This document shows positions 12,926 through 22,086 of a DNA stretch of 23,988 nt, piece by piece. A program made the position numbers and the translations under genes. The stretch comes from JBOFMT01 sp051658525 (lineage in GTDB: Bacteria; Bacillota_I; Bacilli_A; Erysipelotrichales; Erysipelotrichaceae): NCBI GenBank assembly GCA_051658525.1, contig JBOFMT010000051.1, positions 1 to 23,988 on the forward strand, read 5' to 3'. Numbering within the stretch: the first letter of the stretch is position 1; the number at the start of each line of letters is the position of its first letter. The notes under the pieces were generated by a model. It saw only the letters and a list, made by a program, of their open reading frames with translations. It was not told where the DNA came from and ran no database searches.

Positions 12926-13805
12926 CTTCAATCTCCTTGTTTCTTGGATGAAACATATCATAAGCTGTACGCAATTTCTTGCTTTGCACATGAGTATATA
13001 TTTGCGTTGTAGATATATTCTCATGTCCCAATAATTCCTGAACCACACGTAAATCCGCTCCCCCATCAATCAAATGCGTTGCAAATGCATGACGAAACGT
13101 ATGAGCAGAAAAATGTGGGTTCATGTCGTGCTTACCTGTCTCATATTTTACCATATTATGGATAGCTTGGCGAGTAAGTTGCGCACCGCGTTTGGATAAG
13201 AAACAATAGCTTAACTTTTTATTCGGATGTGCTGCTCGCTCATAGGTAAAATAGTCCAAAAGAGCTGCTGTGGTGCGCTTGTTGATGGGTACCATACGTT
13301 GTTTATCCCCTTTGGACATAAATTTAATAAACCCTTGTTCTAGAAATACATGATTGTATTCTAAGTTACAAACTTCAGAAATTCGTAACCCACTTCCATA
13401 GAGGAGTTCAAAGATCGCACGACGTAAAAAATCATCGCCATCAATCCCCTCTAATAACACTTCGATTTGTTGTTGGGAAAATACAAGCGGTAATTTTTGG
13501 GCTTTTTTAAAGCTGTGTAACTTTAAAGTTGGGTTGTTAATCCCAAGTTCCATGGAACAATAGCGATGAAACGAGCAAACTACACTGATCAAATGATTGA
13601 TTGTCGCTTTGCTACCACTCGCTTCCATGATAAAAAAGTTGACGGTATGTTCGCCAACTTGTTGGATGGATTGCATTTCTTGACGCGCTAAAAACTGCGC
13701 GTATTTATTTAAATCATTGCGATAACTAGCAACGGTTGCTTGCGATTTTCGCTCAACCACACCAATATATCGTAAGTACTGCGTCATGAGTTGATCAATG
13801 TTCAT
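12912..13805 (-). CDS. xerD: Site-specific tyrosine recombinase, XerD type
   Basis: Tyrosine recombinase of 297 residues, the standard XerC/XerD size. The N-terminal core-binding domain spans about residues 3-85 and the catalytic domain about 105-285. All catalytic residues are present: Arg141 in GSGLRISEV, Lys165 in MSKGDKQR, His235 and Arg238 in SAHTFRHAFATHL, His261 in LLGHENISTTQIYTHV and Tyr270. ATG 13805 follows AAGGAGA; a longer frame to 13910 would lie inside dinB. Neighbourhood before deoB favours XerD over XerC. XerD works with XerC and a DNA translocase to resolve chromosome dimers at dif, and a dif site lies about 5 kb away. The partner recombinase is not in the window. The gene overlaps dinB by 11 and deoB by 14 bases. 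Confidence 0.93.
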   Translation of the reverse strand: MNIDQLMTQYLRYIGVVERKSQATVASYRNDLNKYAQFLARQEMQSIQQVGEHTVNFFIMEASGSKATINHLISVVCSFHRYCSMELGINNPTLKLHSFKKAQKLPLVFSQQQIEVLLEGIDGDDFLRRAIFELLYGSGLRISEVCNLEYNHVFLEQGFIKFMSKGDKQRMVPINKRTTAALLDYFTYERAAHPNKKLSYCFLSKRGAQLTRQAIHNMVKYETGKHDMNPHFSAHTFRHAFATHLIDGGADLRVVQELLGHENISTTQIYTHVQSKKLRTAYDMFHPRNKEIEDEEV

Positions 13806-14967
13806 ACTTGTTCTCCTTAGCAAGGGAGCTTGCATAGACGAGGCTTCCACTTTGCAATTGACGATTGAGTTGTGCCAACAAATCGAGTTTATTCGCTTTC
13901 GGTGCTTCAAACATCGATATTTGTTCTATCACTTGACTCGATGATTTTAAGGTACCTAGCGTTATCCCAACATGCCGAAGTGCACGATCACTTTCATAGT
14001 TACGATCAAACAACAACAAAGCACGCTCTAAGAGGATCGTTGCATCGTTGGTATAGTGGTCGAGTGTCATGGAACGCACAATGGTTGAAAAATCTGTATA
14101 CCGAATCGAAATTGATACCAACTGCCCTTTGACATCGTGTTTTTGAGAACGCGTTGCGAGTTGTTGGGCTAGACGGGTAAAAATCGCTTTGATTTCAGCG
14201 TAATCTTCCACATCGTTATCCATTGTTGTCGACTGTGAAATCGATTGTAACGTCTGGTTAAAGTCGAGTACACTACGCCCATTTCCTCTTGCATTTTGGA
14301 TGTAATGCATCGCGTGTTTCCCTAAGAGTTGTTGAAGACGTTGTTCGTTTTCAGGATTTGCGATATCTCCTATGGTACTAATACCCGCTTCGATGAGCTT
14401 TGGAGCACTCTTTTTCCCAATCCCTTGCATCGCAGCAATGGGCAGTGGGAACAGTTTTTTCTCTAGTTCCGATTTTCGAATAATCGTAATCCCCATCGGT
14501 TTCTTCAAATCACTAGCAATTTTCGCTAGAAATTTATTAGGAGCAATCCCAATAGAACATCCAAGTTTGAGTTCATCTTGAATGCGTTGTTGTAACTCCC
14601 AAGCCAAATCAAGTGGGCGCTCATAGCGTTTGATCACACTTGTCATATCAACATAGCATTCATCAATACTAGCAGGCTCTACCAAGTGGGTATATTCTTT
14701 TACTAATTGAAAGAAGGCTTTGGACATTTTATTGTATAAGCTAAAATCACCAGGTAGGACTACCAAGTCTGGACATAATTTAAGTGCCTGGGCAATGGGC
14801 ATCGCACTGCGTACGCCTAAAGCACGAGCTTCATAGCTAGCGGTACAGACGACCGAGCGACGTGATAGGCCTGCAACCGCAACGGGCTGGCCTTGTAAAT
14901 CACTATTTCGTGCAATTTCCGCATTCGCAAAAAAGGCATTGAGATCGATATGAAAAATAACTGCCAT
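13795..14967 (-). CDS. dinB: DNA polymerase IV (Y-family translesion polymerase)
   Basis: Error-prone polymerase that copies past damaged bases. The 390-residue protein has catalytic Asp8 in FHIDLNAFFANAE, with Phe13 at the steric-gate position, and SIDECYVD with Asp102 and Glu103 as the other metal ligands. The thumb has helix-hairpin-helix-like GIGKKSAPKLIEAGI, and the little-finger domain covers about residues 235-345. A sliding-clamp-binding motif QISMF sits at 349-353 rather than at the extreme C-terminus, leaving a tail of about 37 residues. The ATG directly abuts the recN stop (TAGATG) with AAAGG upstream. Placement in an operon with recN and xerD groups repair genes; no LexA-type operator is apparent in the coding overlap. 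Confidence 0.96.
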   Translation of the reverse strand: MAVIFHIDLNAFFANAEIARNSDLQGQPVAVAGLSRRSVVCTASYEARALGVRSAMPIAQALKLCPDLVVLPGDFSLYNKMSKAFFQLVKEYTHLVEPASIDECYVDMTSVIKRYERPLDLAWELQQRIQDELKLGCSIGIAPNKFLAKIASDLKKPMGITIIRKSELEKKLFPLPIAAMQGIGKKSAPKLIEAGISTIGDIANPENEQRLQQLLGKHAMHYIQNARGNGRSVLDFNQTLQSISQSTTMDNDVEDYAEIKAIFTRLAQQLATRSQKHDVKGQLVSISIRYTDFSTIVRSMTLDHYTNDATILLERALLLFDRNYESDRALRHVGITLGTLKSSSQVIEQISMFEAPKANKLDLLAQLNRQLQSGSLVYASSLAKENKYEH

Positions 14968-16614
14968 CTACTTATCCTTTCTAGCTTGTATTCGTAATTC
15001 TTTTGCACTTTCTAGTGCATGGATACTGGAAACATGCGTATTCATCTGCGCTAAAGCAGCAATGGTATCGTTTTCTGATAACGCGTGAATTTGCGTGATG
15101 GTATCTTGCTCTTTTTGTAGTTTTTCTACTAGGAAATGAGTATCCGCACTAGCAGCAACGGCAGCCAAATGCGTAATCGTAAAGACTTGGCAAACACGAG
15201 CTAATTCACGCATCTTTTGTCCAATCGCAAAGGCTACTTTACCACTTACACCACTATCAATTTCATCAAACACAATGGTTTCAATGCCTTGTAAGTTGGT
15301 AAATACTACTTTTAACCCCAACATCAAACGTGACAATTCACCACCACTCGCAACATCCTTGAGCGGTTGTAAGCTTTGATTTTGATTCATCGAAACAAAA
15401 AACTCGATTTGATCATTTCCAGTGGCAGATGAGTTTTTTTCTGTGATTCGAATGGAAAACTTCGCATGCGGCAAGTGTAAGTCTTGCAACTGAGACTGTA
15501 TGGCGGCTTCTAGTTGTTTCGCAGCGTCAACACGTACCAAATGTACTTGTTGTGCAAGGGTTTCATAGGCTGCAAAGCTTAGATCAACATCTTGTTGCAG
15601 CTGTTGTAGTAACACTTCACGGTTTTCCTGTTGTGAGATAATCGTTTGATATTCTTCTAGTGTTTCCATCATTACACGTTCTGAATTATGATATTTTCGT
15701 AATACGCGCTGCACTTGAAACACGTAGTTTTGATCTTTTTCTAGTTGTTCTTCATCAAAATACAAGCTATCATCAATGCTTTGCAACTCAGATGAGATAT
15801 CTTCTAATTGATAGTAAAGATCCATCAAACGATCATAAAGTGGAACACATGTCTCCTCTTTGACACTTTGTAAAGCTCTAGCTGCTTCATATAGCGTAGT
15901 ACTAGCACCATTATCACCAACTAGTGCACTTGTAGCTTGACTTAAGGCTTGCTTATTTTTTTCAAAACTACTCATTGCAAGAATACGAGCTTGCGTTTCT
16001 TCAAAGCGTTCTTTTGTATAGTTTAAATCCAAGATTTCCTGACACTGAAACCCCAAATAATCCAAATCATTTTGATTTGTATGATCATGAAAGCTAACTA
16101 GCGCTTGTTGTGCTTGGGTCCAAGTTTGATAAGCCGCTTTGAGTTGTGTAAGCTTTTCTACATGTTGGCAATAGTGATCTAGTAAGGAAAGATGGTATTT
16201 TTTTTGTAATAAATACTGTGTTTGATGTTGCGAGTGAATATCGATGAGCAAACCAATGGTTTCCTTTAAAAAACTCAACGTAACAGAGCGATGATTGAGT
16301 GTATTTCTTGATTTTCCATCGGGTTTAAATTCACGTGCAACGATGAGTTCCTCACTAAATTCAATCCCACTCTCCTGAAATACTGCTAAAACATCAGGAT
16401 GTTTTGACGTGAAAACGGCCTCAACAATCGTTGAAGCAGTTTCATCTTTAGCATAGTAACTTTGAAAGCGTTCACCCATCAGTAAACTTAAGGCATCCAT
16501 CGTAATCGATTTTCCTGCCCCAGTTTCCCCAGTAAATACACTCATCCCTGATGAAAAATCGAGATGTAGTTCATCAATCAAGACGAAATTTTTAATATAC
16601 AAACGCTGTAACAT
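14968..16614 (-). CDS. recN: DNA repair protein RecN
   Basis: SMC-like ATPase acting early in double-strand break repair. The 548 residues contain the N-terminal ATPase half with Walker A GETGAGKS (29-36), a long helical, glutamine-rich coiled-coil stretch (about 150-370), the signature GGELSRLMLGLK and Walker B region VFDEIDSGVSG (about 448-458). A conserved histidine lies in FTITHLAAVAA. ATG 16614 gives the normal MLQRLYIKNFVLID start and has AGGGGG upstream; the longer frame would run back into tlyA. It starts 26 bases after tlyA. In many Bacillota the arginine regulator gene argR/ahrC lies between these two genes; it is absent here. Confidence 0.97.
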   Translation of the reverse strand: MLQRLYIKNFVLIDELHLDFSSGMSVFTGETGAGKSITMDALSLLMGERFQSYYAKDETASTIVEAVFTSKHPDVLAVFQESGIEFSEELIVAREFKPDGKSRNTLNHRSVTLSFLKETIGLLIDIHSQHQTQYLLQKKYHLSLLDHYCQHVEKLTQLKAAYQTWTQAQQALVSFHDHTNQNDLDYLGFQCQEILDLNYTKERFEETQARILAMSSFEKNKQALSQATSALVGDNGASTTLYEAARALQSVKEETCVPLYDRLMDLYYQLEDISSELQSIDDSLYFDEEQLEKDQNYVFQVQRVLRKYHNSERVMMETLEEYQTIISQQENREVLLQQLQQDVDLSFAAYETLAQQVHLVRVDAAKQLEAAIQSQLQDLHLPHAKFSIRITEKNSSATGNDQIEFFVSMNQNQSLQPLKDVASGGELSRLMLGLKVVFTNLQGIETIVFDEIDSGVSGKVAFAIGQKMRELARVCQVFTITHLAAVAASADTHFLVEKLQKEQDTITQIHALSENDTIAALAQMNTHVSSIHALESAKELRIQARKDK

Positions 16615-16640
16615 ACGCACTTTTCCCCCTTGTACCGTTG

Positions 16641-17408
16641 TTATTTGGTTACAAGTTCCTGCATATTCCAAATATGCTGGTTGAAATCGCGACGCAAATA
16701 ACAAATGTATTCTTGATTACCATCACGACCAACCACAGGAGAAGCCATGAGGTTATGAATATAAAATCCTTGGGATTCAAAGAATGTCTGCATTTCGCGT
16801 AAGACGCGGATATGAACCTTACGATCTTTTACAATCCCATGTTTACCAACATCTTTTTTTCCAGCTTCAAATTGCGGTTTGATCAGCAAAATCATTTGCA
16901 CATCTTCACGGCTCACTTGACATAAAGCTGGGAAAATTGTTTTGAGTGATATAAAACTAACATCCATTACAACCCACTCTGGTTGCAATGTGAAATCTTT
17001 GGGGTCAAGTGCACGAGCATTCATCCCCTCATAATTCTTAATACGCGGATCGTTGCGTAATTCCTCAACAAGTTGATCATGTCCTACATCAACCGCATAG
17101 ACAAGTCGAGCGCCTTGTTGTAAGGCAACTTGAGAAAAGCCGCCGGTAGAAGCACCGACATCAAGTACGATTGCATCGTTGAAGTTTACTTGAAATGCTT
17201 CACACGCATGGTGCAATTTCATTCCAGCACGAGATACGTAGTTGAGTTCACGCTCACTTACGTGAACCACATCGCCCTCACCTACGATAACACTCGCTTT
17301 TTTAACTGGTTTATCATTGAGTAAGACACAGCCTTCTTTGATATAATCTTGGGCCAAGGAACGGGTCTTAACCAGACCTTGTTCTACCATATACAAATCA
17401 ATTCGCAT
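16641..17408 (-). CDS. tlyA: TlyA-family rRNA 2'-O-ribose methyltransferase (hemolysin A family)
   Basis: S4 RNA-binding domain (about residues 1-60) fused to an FtsJ-type methyltransferase. The SAM-binding motif is DVGASTGGFS (83-92). A K-D-K-E catalytic tetrad is visible as Lys64 (SRAGMKL), Asp149 (VVMDVSFIS), Lys177 (LLIKPQFEAG) and Glu233 (NQEYICYL). Length 255 is near the usual 265-270. Family members methylate ribose in 16S and 23S rRNA, which in mycobacteria affects capreomycin susceptibility; the old hemolysin name is probably misleading. It overlaps the end of dxs by 11 bases, with AAGGA upstream, fitting tight coupling in the operon. Confidence 0.95.
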   Translation of the reverse strand: MRIDLYMVEQGLVKTRSLAQDYIKEGCVLLNDKPVKKASVIVGEGDVVHVSERELNYVSRAGMKLHHACEAFQVNFNDAIVLDVGASTGGFSQVALQQGARLVYAVDVGHDQLVEELRNDPRIKNYEGMNARALDPKDFTLQPEWVVMDVSFISLKTIFPALCQVSREDVQMILLIKPQFEAGKKDVGKHGIVKDRKVHIRVLREMQTFFESQGFYIHNLMASPVVGRDGNQEYICYLRRDFNQHIWNMQELVTK

Positions 17409-19257
17409 CAGACATCAATTCCTTTAACACATGATTCAAATCAATTTTTTCTTTTTTACGTAATTGTGCCATACTACCGTGTGGTACAAAGTGGTCACCA
17501 ATACCAAAACGTTTGATCGTTACAGCTTGATTGGTATCATTATAATATTCTAAAATCGCAGAACCCAATCCACCTTTTAGTACATCTGTTTCATATACAA
17601 GTATCGGAAGCTGCATTGCTGCAAGTTCATCTAACACACTAGTATCCATCGGTTTGAAGAAACGTGCATTTACAACACGAACCGGTAAGTTATTACTTGC
17701 AACTTTTTCAACCAAACGGTCAAAATCAGGTCCATATGTAATTACGATTTGTTCAAAGCTCGTTGCACCAGCACTTGTCCAAGTTCCAAGTGCGATTTCT
17801 TCCACCTCATCTTGATAGACAGCGGCGCTACCACGAGGATAGCGTATCGCAAATGGTTGCGTAGTTTGCGCAAAGGCAAGATTCATGATCTGTTTTACTT
17901 CTTTCGCATCTTTTGGTTGTGCGATAATCAGGTTTGGAAGCGATGATAAGATTGAGATATCAAATACACCATGATGGGTATCCCCATCTTCTCCTACCAA
18001 GCCTGCACGATCAATCCCAATGACAACCGGTAACTTCATACGGCAAATATCATGATTGATTTGATCATAAGCACGTTGTAAAAAGCTAGAATAGAGTGAA
18101 ATAAACGGACGTTTTCCTCCACATGCAAGTGCAGCTGCAAATGTGGTTGCATGTTCTTCTGCAATTCCACAGTCAAAGCTACGCTCTGGATATAACGTAA
18201 AGAATTTTTCAAGTTTAGAACCTGAAATCATTGCGGGAGTAATCGCTACAATATCCGGATTGTGTAAAGCAAGATCAATAAGATGATCACTAACAAGACT
18301 ACTCCATGCTTTTACACCTTTTGGTGTTTGCGATAAAGCAGTACCACTTTCAATCGCAAATTGACCTACACCATGCCAAGCACCTTGTGTGTCATCTTCT
18401 GCAAAGGAATATCCTTTTCCTTTTTTTGTTAAGACATGAACCACAATCGGTCCATGATGCGATTTTGCCAATTTTAATGTTTTAATTAACGACTTAAAAT
18501 CATGTCCATCCACTGGTCCAATATAATCGATGTTGAATTCACCAAAAATAGAACTATCGACAACATTACTTTTTAAGCTGTTTTTTACTTCACGCATTGC
18601 ATCAAGAACTTTATCCCCTGCAACCATACGTTTAAGGGCATCACTCACATCATGTTTTAACACTGTATACCCTTTTGAGGTACGTAGTGATGTAAAGGTA
18701 GAACTAAGTGCTCCAACATTTTGTGAGATACTCATATTGTTATCATTGAAGACGATGACCATATTTTTTTGTAAATGACCAATTTGGTTCAATGCTTCCA
18801 TGCTCATTCCATTCATCAAAGAGCCATCCCCAATAACAGGAACAACACTATAATCTTCTCGGTTTAAATCACGTGTTACCGCAAAGCCTAACGCTGCGCT
18901 TAGTGAAGTAGAAGAGTGTCCAGCTTCCCAAGGATCGTGTGCACTTTCCTCGCGTTTTTGAAAACCACTCATTCCATTGTATTGACGCAACGTGTGAAAA
19001 TCGTTTGCACGTCCCGTCAAGATTTTATGAATATAGGATTGATGTCCTACATCATAAATAAATTTATCGTTTGGCGTATCAAACACATAGTGCATCGCCA
19101 TCGTTAATTCGACAATTCCCAAGTTACTAGATAGATGTCCTCCTGTTTTTGACACACTTTGAATCAAAAACTGACGAATATCAGCTGCCAGTTCTTCCAA
19201 TTGTGCATAGGACATGCCTTTTATATCACCTGGGCCTTTGATATCTTTTACATCCAT
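17398..19257 (-). CDS. dxs: 1-deoxy-D-xylulose-5-phosphate synthase
   Basis: Thiamine-diphosphate enzyme joining pyruvate and glyceraldehyde-3-phosphate, the first step of the MEP isoprenoid pathway. The 619 residues include GGHLSSNLG (39-47), the YDVGHQSY segment (about 68-75) and the ThDP motif from GDGSLMNG (143-150) to the NDN around 171-173. The transketolase pyrimidine domain has GIAEEHATTFAAALA, and VGEDGDTHHGVFDIS follows. The GDG region reads GSLMNGMSMEALN where GALTGGMAxEALN is commoner, a mild variation. A strong AGGAGG precedes the ATG, 11 bases after ispA. Pairing with ispA gives both the first step and a prenyl-chain step of one pathway. Confidence 0.97.
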   Translation of the reverse strand: MDVKDIKGPGDIKGMSYAQLEELAADIRQFLIQSVSKTGGHLSSNLGIVELTMAMHYVFDTPNDKFIYDVGHQSYIHKILTGRANDFHTLRQYNGMSGFQKREESAHDPWEAGHSSTSLSAALGFAVTRDLNREDYSVVPVIGDGSLMNGMSMEALNQIGHLQKNMVIVFNDNNMSISQNVGALSSTFTSLRTSKGYTVLKHDVSDALKRMVAGDKVLDAMREVKNSLKSNVVDSSIFGEFNIDYIGPVDGHDFKSLIKTLKLAKSHHGPIVVHVLTKKGKGYSFAEDDTQGAWHGVGQFAIESGTALSQTPKGVKAWSSLVSDHLIDLALHNPDIVAITPAMISGSKLEKFFTLYPERSFDCGIAEEHATTFAAALACGGKRPFISLYSSFLQRAYDQINHDICRMKLPVVIGIDRAGLVGEDGDTHHGVFDISILSSLPNLIIAQPKDAKEVKQIMNLAFAQTTQPFAIRYPRGSAAVYQDEVEEIALGTWTSAGATSFEQIVITYGPDFDRLVEKVASNNLPVRVVNARFFKPMDTSVLDELAAMQLPILVYETDVLKGGLGSAILEYYNDTNQAVTIKRFGIGDHFVPHGSMAQLRKKEKIDLNHVLKELMSDAN

Positions 19258-19268
19258 ACTATTACCTC

Positions 19269-20102
19269 CTATTTGCTACGATGAACCAAGGTTGAAAACA
19301 AAGTTGGTAAATCGTGTTGTTGCAATGTTACATCATCCAACAACTTGATTGCTTGTTGCAAATGCAACGCTGCCTGTTTGTGAGCCTCTTCAATTCCAAG
19401 CAAAGATACATACGTAGATTTCTCCATCGCTTGATCTTTCCCTGCTGTTTTTCCAAGGGTTGCACTATCCGCTGTCACATCCAATATATCATCTTGAATT
19501 TGGAATGCTAGGCCTAAATGTCCACCAATTTCTTGCCATGTGGCAACATCTTCTGCTCGGTTTGCTAGATAGGCTGCTACCATCATTGGTAACATAATCA
19601 AACGACCTGTTTTATGCAGATGAATTTGTTGTAGCGTAGTTAAGTCTACCATCGTTTTTTCCGCAGCAATATCCCAAACCTGACCAAGTACCATCCCTTG
19701 TGCACCAGCAAATTGGGCAAACAAGGAAACAATTTCAGCTAAATAAGGTCCACGATATTTTGCTACGTAAGCAAACGCTTCGGTTAAAAGCGCATCACCA
19801 CAAAGTATGGCTAGCCCTTCATTAAATTGCTTATGCACCGTCAAACGACCGCGACGATAATCATCATTATCCATTGCTGGTAAGTCATCATGCACAAGGG
19901 AATACGTATGAATCATCTCAATCGCACAAGCAAGATCAAAGCCTGCTGTGCTATCAATTCCATAAGCATCTAATACGTGTAGTAAAAGTCTTACACGTAA
20001 TTTTTTTCCTGGTGCAATGAGTGCATATTGCATTGCCTCTTTTAATTCACCATCCACAAGATGATGTAGGCTATGTGAAAAATAGGTCTCAAATTTATTC
20101 AT
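19269..20102 (-). CDS. ispA: Geranyl/farnesyl diphosphate synthase
   Basis: Condenses isopentenyl and allylic diphosphates to the C15 precursor used for undecaprenyl lipid and quinone chains. The 277-residue protein has the first aspartate-rich motif DDLPAMDND (72-80) with Tyr67 and Ser68 upstream, a context typical of short-chain (C10-C15) synthases. The second motif is QIQDDILD (201-208), and the substrate-binding GKKLR (32-36) replaces the common GGKRxRP. ATG 20102 lies in the overlap ATGAATAA with the xseB stop; an upstream ATG at 20129 would add nine residues. There is no strong Shine-Dalgarno sequence, so coupling to xseB is likely. Confidence 0.94.
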   Translation of the reverse strand: MNKFETYFSHSLHHLVDGELKEAMQYALIAPGKKLRVRLLLHVLDAYGIDSTAGFDLACAIEMIHTYSLVHDDLPAMDNDDYRRGRLTVHKQFNEGLAILCGDALLTEAFAYVAKYRGPYLAEIVSLFAQFAGAQGMVLGQVWDIAAEKTMVDLTTLQQIHLHKTGRLIMLPMMVAAYLANRAEDVATWQEIGGHLGLAFQIQDDILDVTADSATLGKTAGKDQAMEKSTYVSLLGIEEAHKQAALHLQQAIKLLDDVTLQQHDLPTLFSTLVHRSK

Positions 20103-20304
20103 TTGTTTCCTCGATTTTATACGTTGCACTTAACGTTGTAATTTTTTCTTCAAATTGTTTGAGTTGGCTATCACAGCTTGTTACTAACTGCAATCCTTCT
20201 TCAAATAAAGTTAGGGCTTCTTCGAGTTCAATTTCATTTTTTTCTAGTGCACTAACGATTTCAGTTAAGCGCGACATAGATGATTTAAAGCTTTTCTTTT
20301 CCAT
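20095..20304 (-). CDS. xseB: Exodeoxyribonuclease VII small subunit
   Basis: A 69-residue helical protein typical of XseB, which binds XseA in several copies to form exonuclease VII. The family pattern is seen in the first half: SFKSSMSRLTEIVSALEKNE, then LEEALTLFEEGLQL. It starts inside xseA (20-base overlap) behind GGAGC, and its last eight bases overlap ispA. Confidence 0.93.
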   Translation of the reverse strand: MEKKSFKSSMSRLTEIVSALEKNEIELEEALTLFEEGLQLVTSCDSQLKQFEEKITTLSATYKIEETNE

Positions 20305-21634
20305 CGATGTGCTCCTTTGTTTGTATTTTTGCTTCTAGTTGACCATCTAGTAATCGGATTTGAACTGCTTGTCCAATCTCAATTTGATCAACACTCGTAA
20401 TTACATGCTCTCCTGTTTGCACAATGGAGTATCCACGTTGTAATACTTTTAAAGGTGAATAAGCATCCAATAAGGCAATATGTTGAGCAAGCTCTTTTTG
20501 TTGTTCTTTTCGATAAGTTTGTATCGCTGTACTCAATTGTTGACGCACTAACAGCGTCTGAGCAGCTTTATTTTGTTGTATCAGCGTATGACTATGTTGC
20601 AAAGCAGCGATACGTTGTTGCAAACTTTGGCGAAGCTGCATCGTATGTTGATGAAATCCACTTAATTGTTTGATCTTTAATGATAGTTGCAACATCTCAT
20701 TTTGAATCAAACTGTGAGGATCACGGAAATATCGATTTGTTTGTAAGCTATCTAAGCGCATGCGTTCCATATGGGTACGATGAGCTAGTGCTTGTTGTAG
20801 TGCTAACTGTTTTTGTAAAAGGTCAATCTTAACATCCATTTGATTTGGCGAAATAAGCTCAGCTGCTGCACTTGGTGTAGGTGCAAACAAGTCTGCAACA
20901 TATTCAACCAAAGTGTGATCAGGCTCATGACCAACGCCGACAACAATCGGTGTTTGAAGATTGTAAATGGTTTTGACCAACGCTTCGGAATTAAAACACC
21001 AAAGGTCTTCGATTGAACCACCACCACGACACAATAACAGTAAGTCATGTTGCTCGGTATCAGCAACTTGAAGCTTTTCCATGATATCCAAATCAGCTTT
21101 GTCTCCTTGTACCAAACATGGATAGAATGAGATTTCAGCCAATGGCCAACGACGTTTTAAAATGTGTAACACATCTTGGGTCGCCGCCCCTTCCTTTGCA
21201 GAAAGGAGGCCAATGCGTTCTGGATAAGCTGGAATTGTTTTTTTATGAGCGGCATTAAAATAGCCAGCTTTTTCCAGTTGTTCAAAGCGTTTTTGATACT
21301 GTGCATAAAGGTCACCGATATCATCTTTGCTCTCCATACCAAGTGCGAATAGCTGTAAACTTCCACTCGCTTCGTATACGGTCACATTCGCAATCACAAC
21401 AACTTTTTGTCCTTCTTTTACTTCAAAAGCAACACGATTGGCATAGGATTTAAACATAACACAACTGAGTCGTGCTTGTTCATCTTTCAACGTAAAATAC
21501 CAATGACCACTGCGATGTTTCGTTAGATTGGAAATTTCTCCAACCACACGTACTTCATGCAGTTTTTCTGTATTGTCTAAAAGACGCTTTAAGTATTTGA
21601 CGAGGTCAGAAATTGCTATTTCTGGTCGGCTCAT
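20285..21634 (-). CDS. xseA: Exodeoxyribonuclease VII large subunit
   Basis: Catalytic subunit that degrades single-stranded DNA from both ends in repair. The 449 residues carry an N-terminal OB fold (about 1-100, with VRVVGEISNLTKHRSGHWYF). The catalytic domain (about 125-300) includes CRGGGSIEDLW (202-212), VGVGHEPDHTL (232-242) and FAPTPSAAAEL (250-260). A long glutamine-rich helical region (about 265-410) is expected to bind XseB. The final segment LKVLQRGYSIV is a family hallmark. Its ATG overlaps the nusB stop in ATGA. folD, which separates nusB and xseA in Bacillus subtilis, is absent. Confidence 0.97.
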   Translation of the reverse strand: MSRPEIAISDLVKYLKRLLDNTEKLHEVRVVGEISNLTKHRSGHWYFTLKDEQARLSCVMFKSYANRVAFEVKEGQKVVVIANVTVYEASGSLQLFALGMESKDDIGDLYAQYQKRFEQLEKAGYFNAAHKKTIPAYPERIGLLSAKEGAATQDVLHILKRRWPLAEISFYPCLVQGDKADLDIMEKLQVADTEQHDLLLLCRGGGSIEDLWCFNSEALVKTIYNLQTPIVVGVGHEPDHTLVEYVADLFAPTPSAAAELISPNQMDVKIDLLQKQLALQQALAHRTHMERMRLDSLQTNRYFRDPHSLIQNEMLQLSLKIKQLSGFHQHTMQLRQSLQQRIAALQHSHTLIQQNKAAQTLLVRQQLSTAIQTYRKEQQKELAQHIALLDAYSPLKVLQRGYSIVQTGEHVITSVDQIEIGQAVQIRLLDGQLEAKIQTKEHIDGKEKL

Positions 21635-22011
21635 AGTTGATCTAGAACACCATTTACCAATTTGTAAGTATCATCGTCACAGAATTTTTTCGTAAGGTTT
21701 ACCGCTTCATCGATGATGATTGGTTTTTGTGCTGTTTCTAAATCTAGCTCACAAACGGCAATCAAAAGAATTGCACGTTCTACAAATCCCAAACGATTAA
21801 ACTCCCAATCACTTGTTGCAAGTTTTTCATTCAACATTGCAATATAGTCATCTTGGTATTGTACCGCATCTACGGTAATGGTATATAAGAACGGGTCAAT
21901 TTCATTTTTCCCATCCAAATTATCCAATACAATTTGTTTGATGTCCCCTTTCAATAAAAAATACTGGTAAAGGCATGTCATTGCCAATTCACGTTGTTGA
22001 TGTCTATTCAT
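21631..22011 (-). CDS. nusB: Transcription antitermination factor NusB
   Basis: RNA-binding helical protein that, with S10 (NusE), loads on boxA of rRNA operons and prevents premature termination. It has 126 residues with RHQQRELAMTCLYQYFL at the N-terminus, the second-helix region EFNRLGFVERAILLIAVCEL and the C-terminal hallmark IIIDEAVNLTKKFCDDDTYKLVNGVL. A strong GGAGG lies upstream of the ATG. It is the first gene of the long overlapping - strand string, following the terminator of the Asp23-family gene. Confidence 0.96.
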   Translation of the reverse strand: MNRHQQRELAMTCLYQYFLLKGDIKQIVLDNLDGKNEIDPFLYTITVDAVQYQDDYIAMLNEKLATSDWEFNRLGFVERAILLIAVCELDLETAQKPIIIDEAVNLTKKFCDDDTYKLVNGVLDQL

Positions 22012-22035
22012 TTCTAAAATCCTCCAATTTTCTCT

Positions 22036-22044
22036 ATTCTATCA
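22036..22044 (-). promoter_or_regulatory. Possible extended -10 promoter of the nusB operon
   Basis: On the - strand TG (22044-22043), one base, then TAGAAT (22041-22036) between the Asp23-family terminator and the nusB ribosome site. No good -35 is seen, so this is a candidate only. Confidence 0.45.
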
Positions 22045-22064
22045 TGTTTTCAAAGATCCACATT

Positions 22065-22086
22065 AAAAAACACCTGTGTAGGTGTT
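22065..22086 (-). terminator. Rho-independent terminator of the Asp23-family gene
   Basis: On the - strand AACACCT pairs with AGGTGTT around ACAC and ends in six T. The gene's TAA (22087-22085) is within the start of the stem. Confidence 0.88.

Noticed and set aside
12926..13069. Longer deoB start inside xerD
   Set aside because: The extension is out-of-frame xerD sequence, and phosphopentomutases start at MKKYKRIFTI behind the AAGGAGA site.
16615..16704. Longer recN start inside tlyA
   Set aside because: RecN proteins start at MLQRLYIKNF; the extra 30 codons overlap the tlyA end without a ribosome site.
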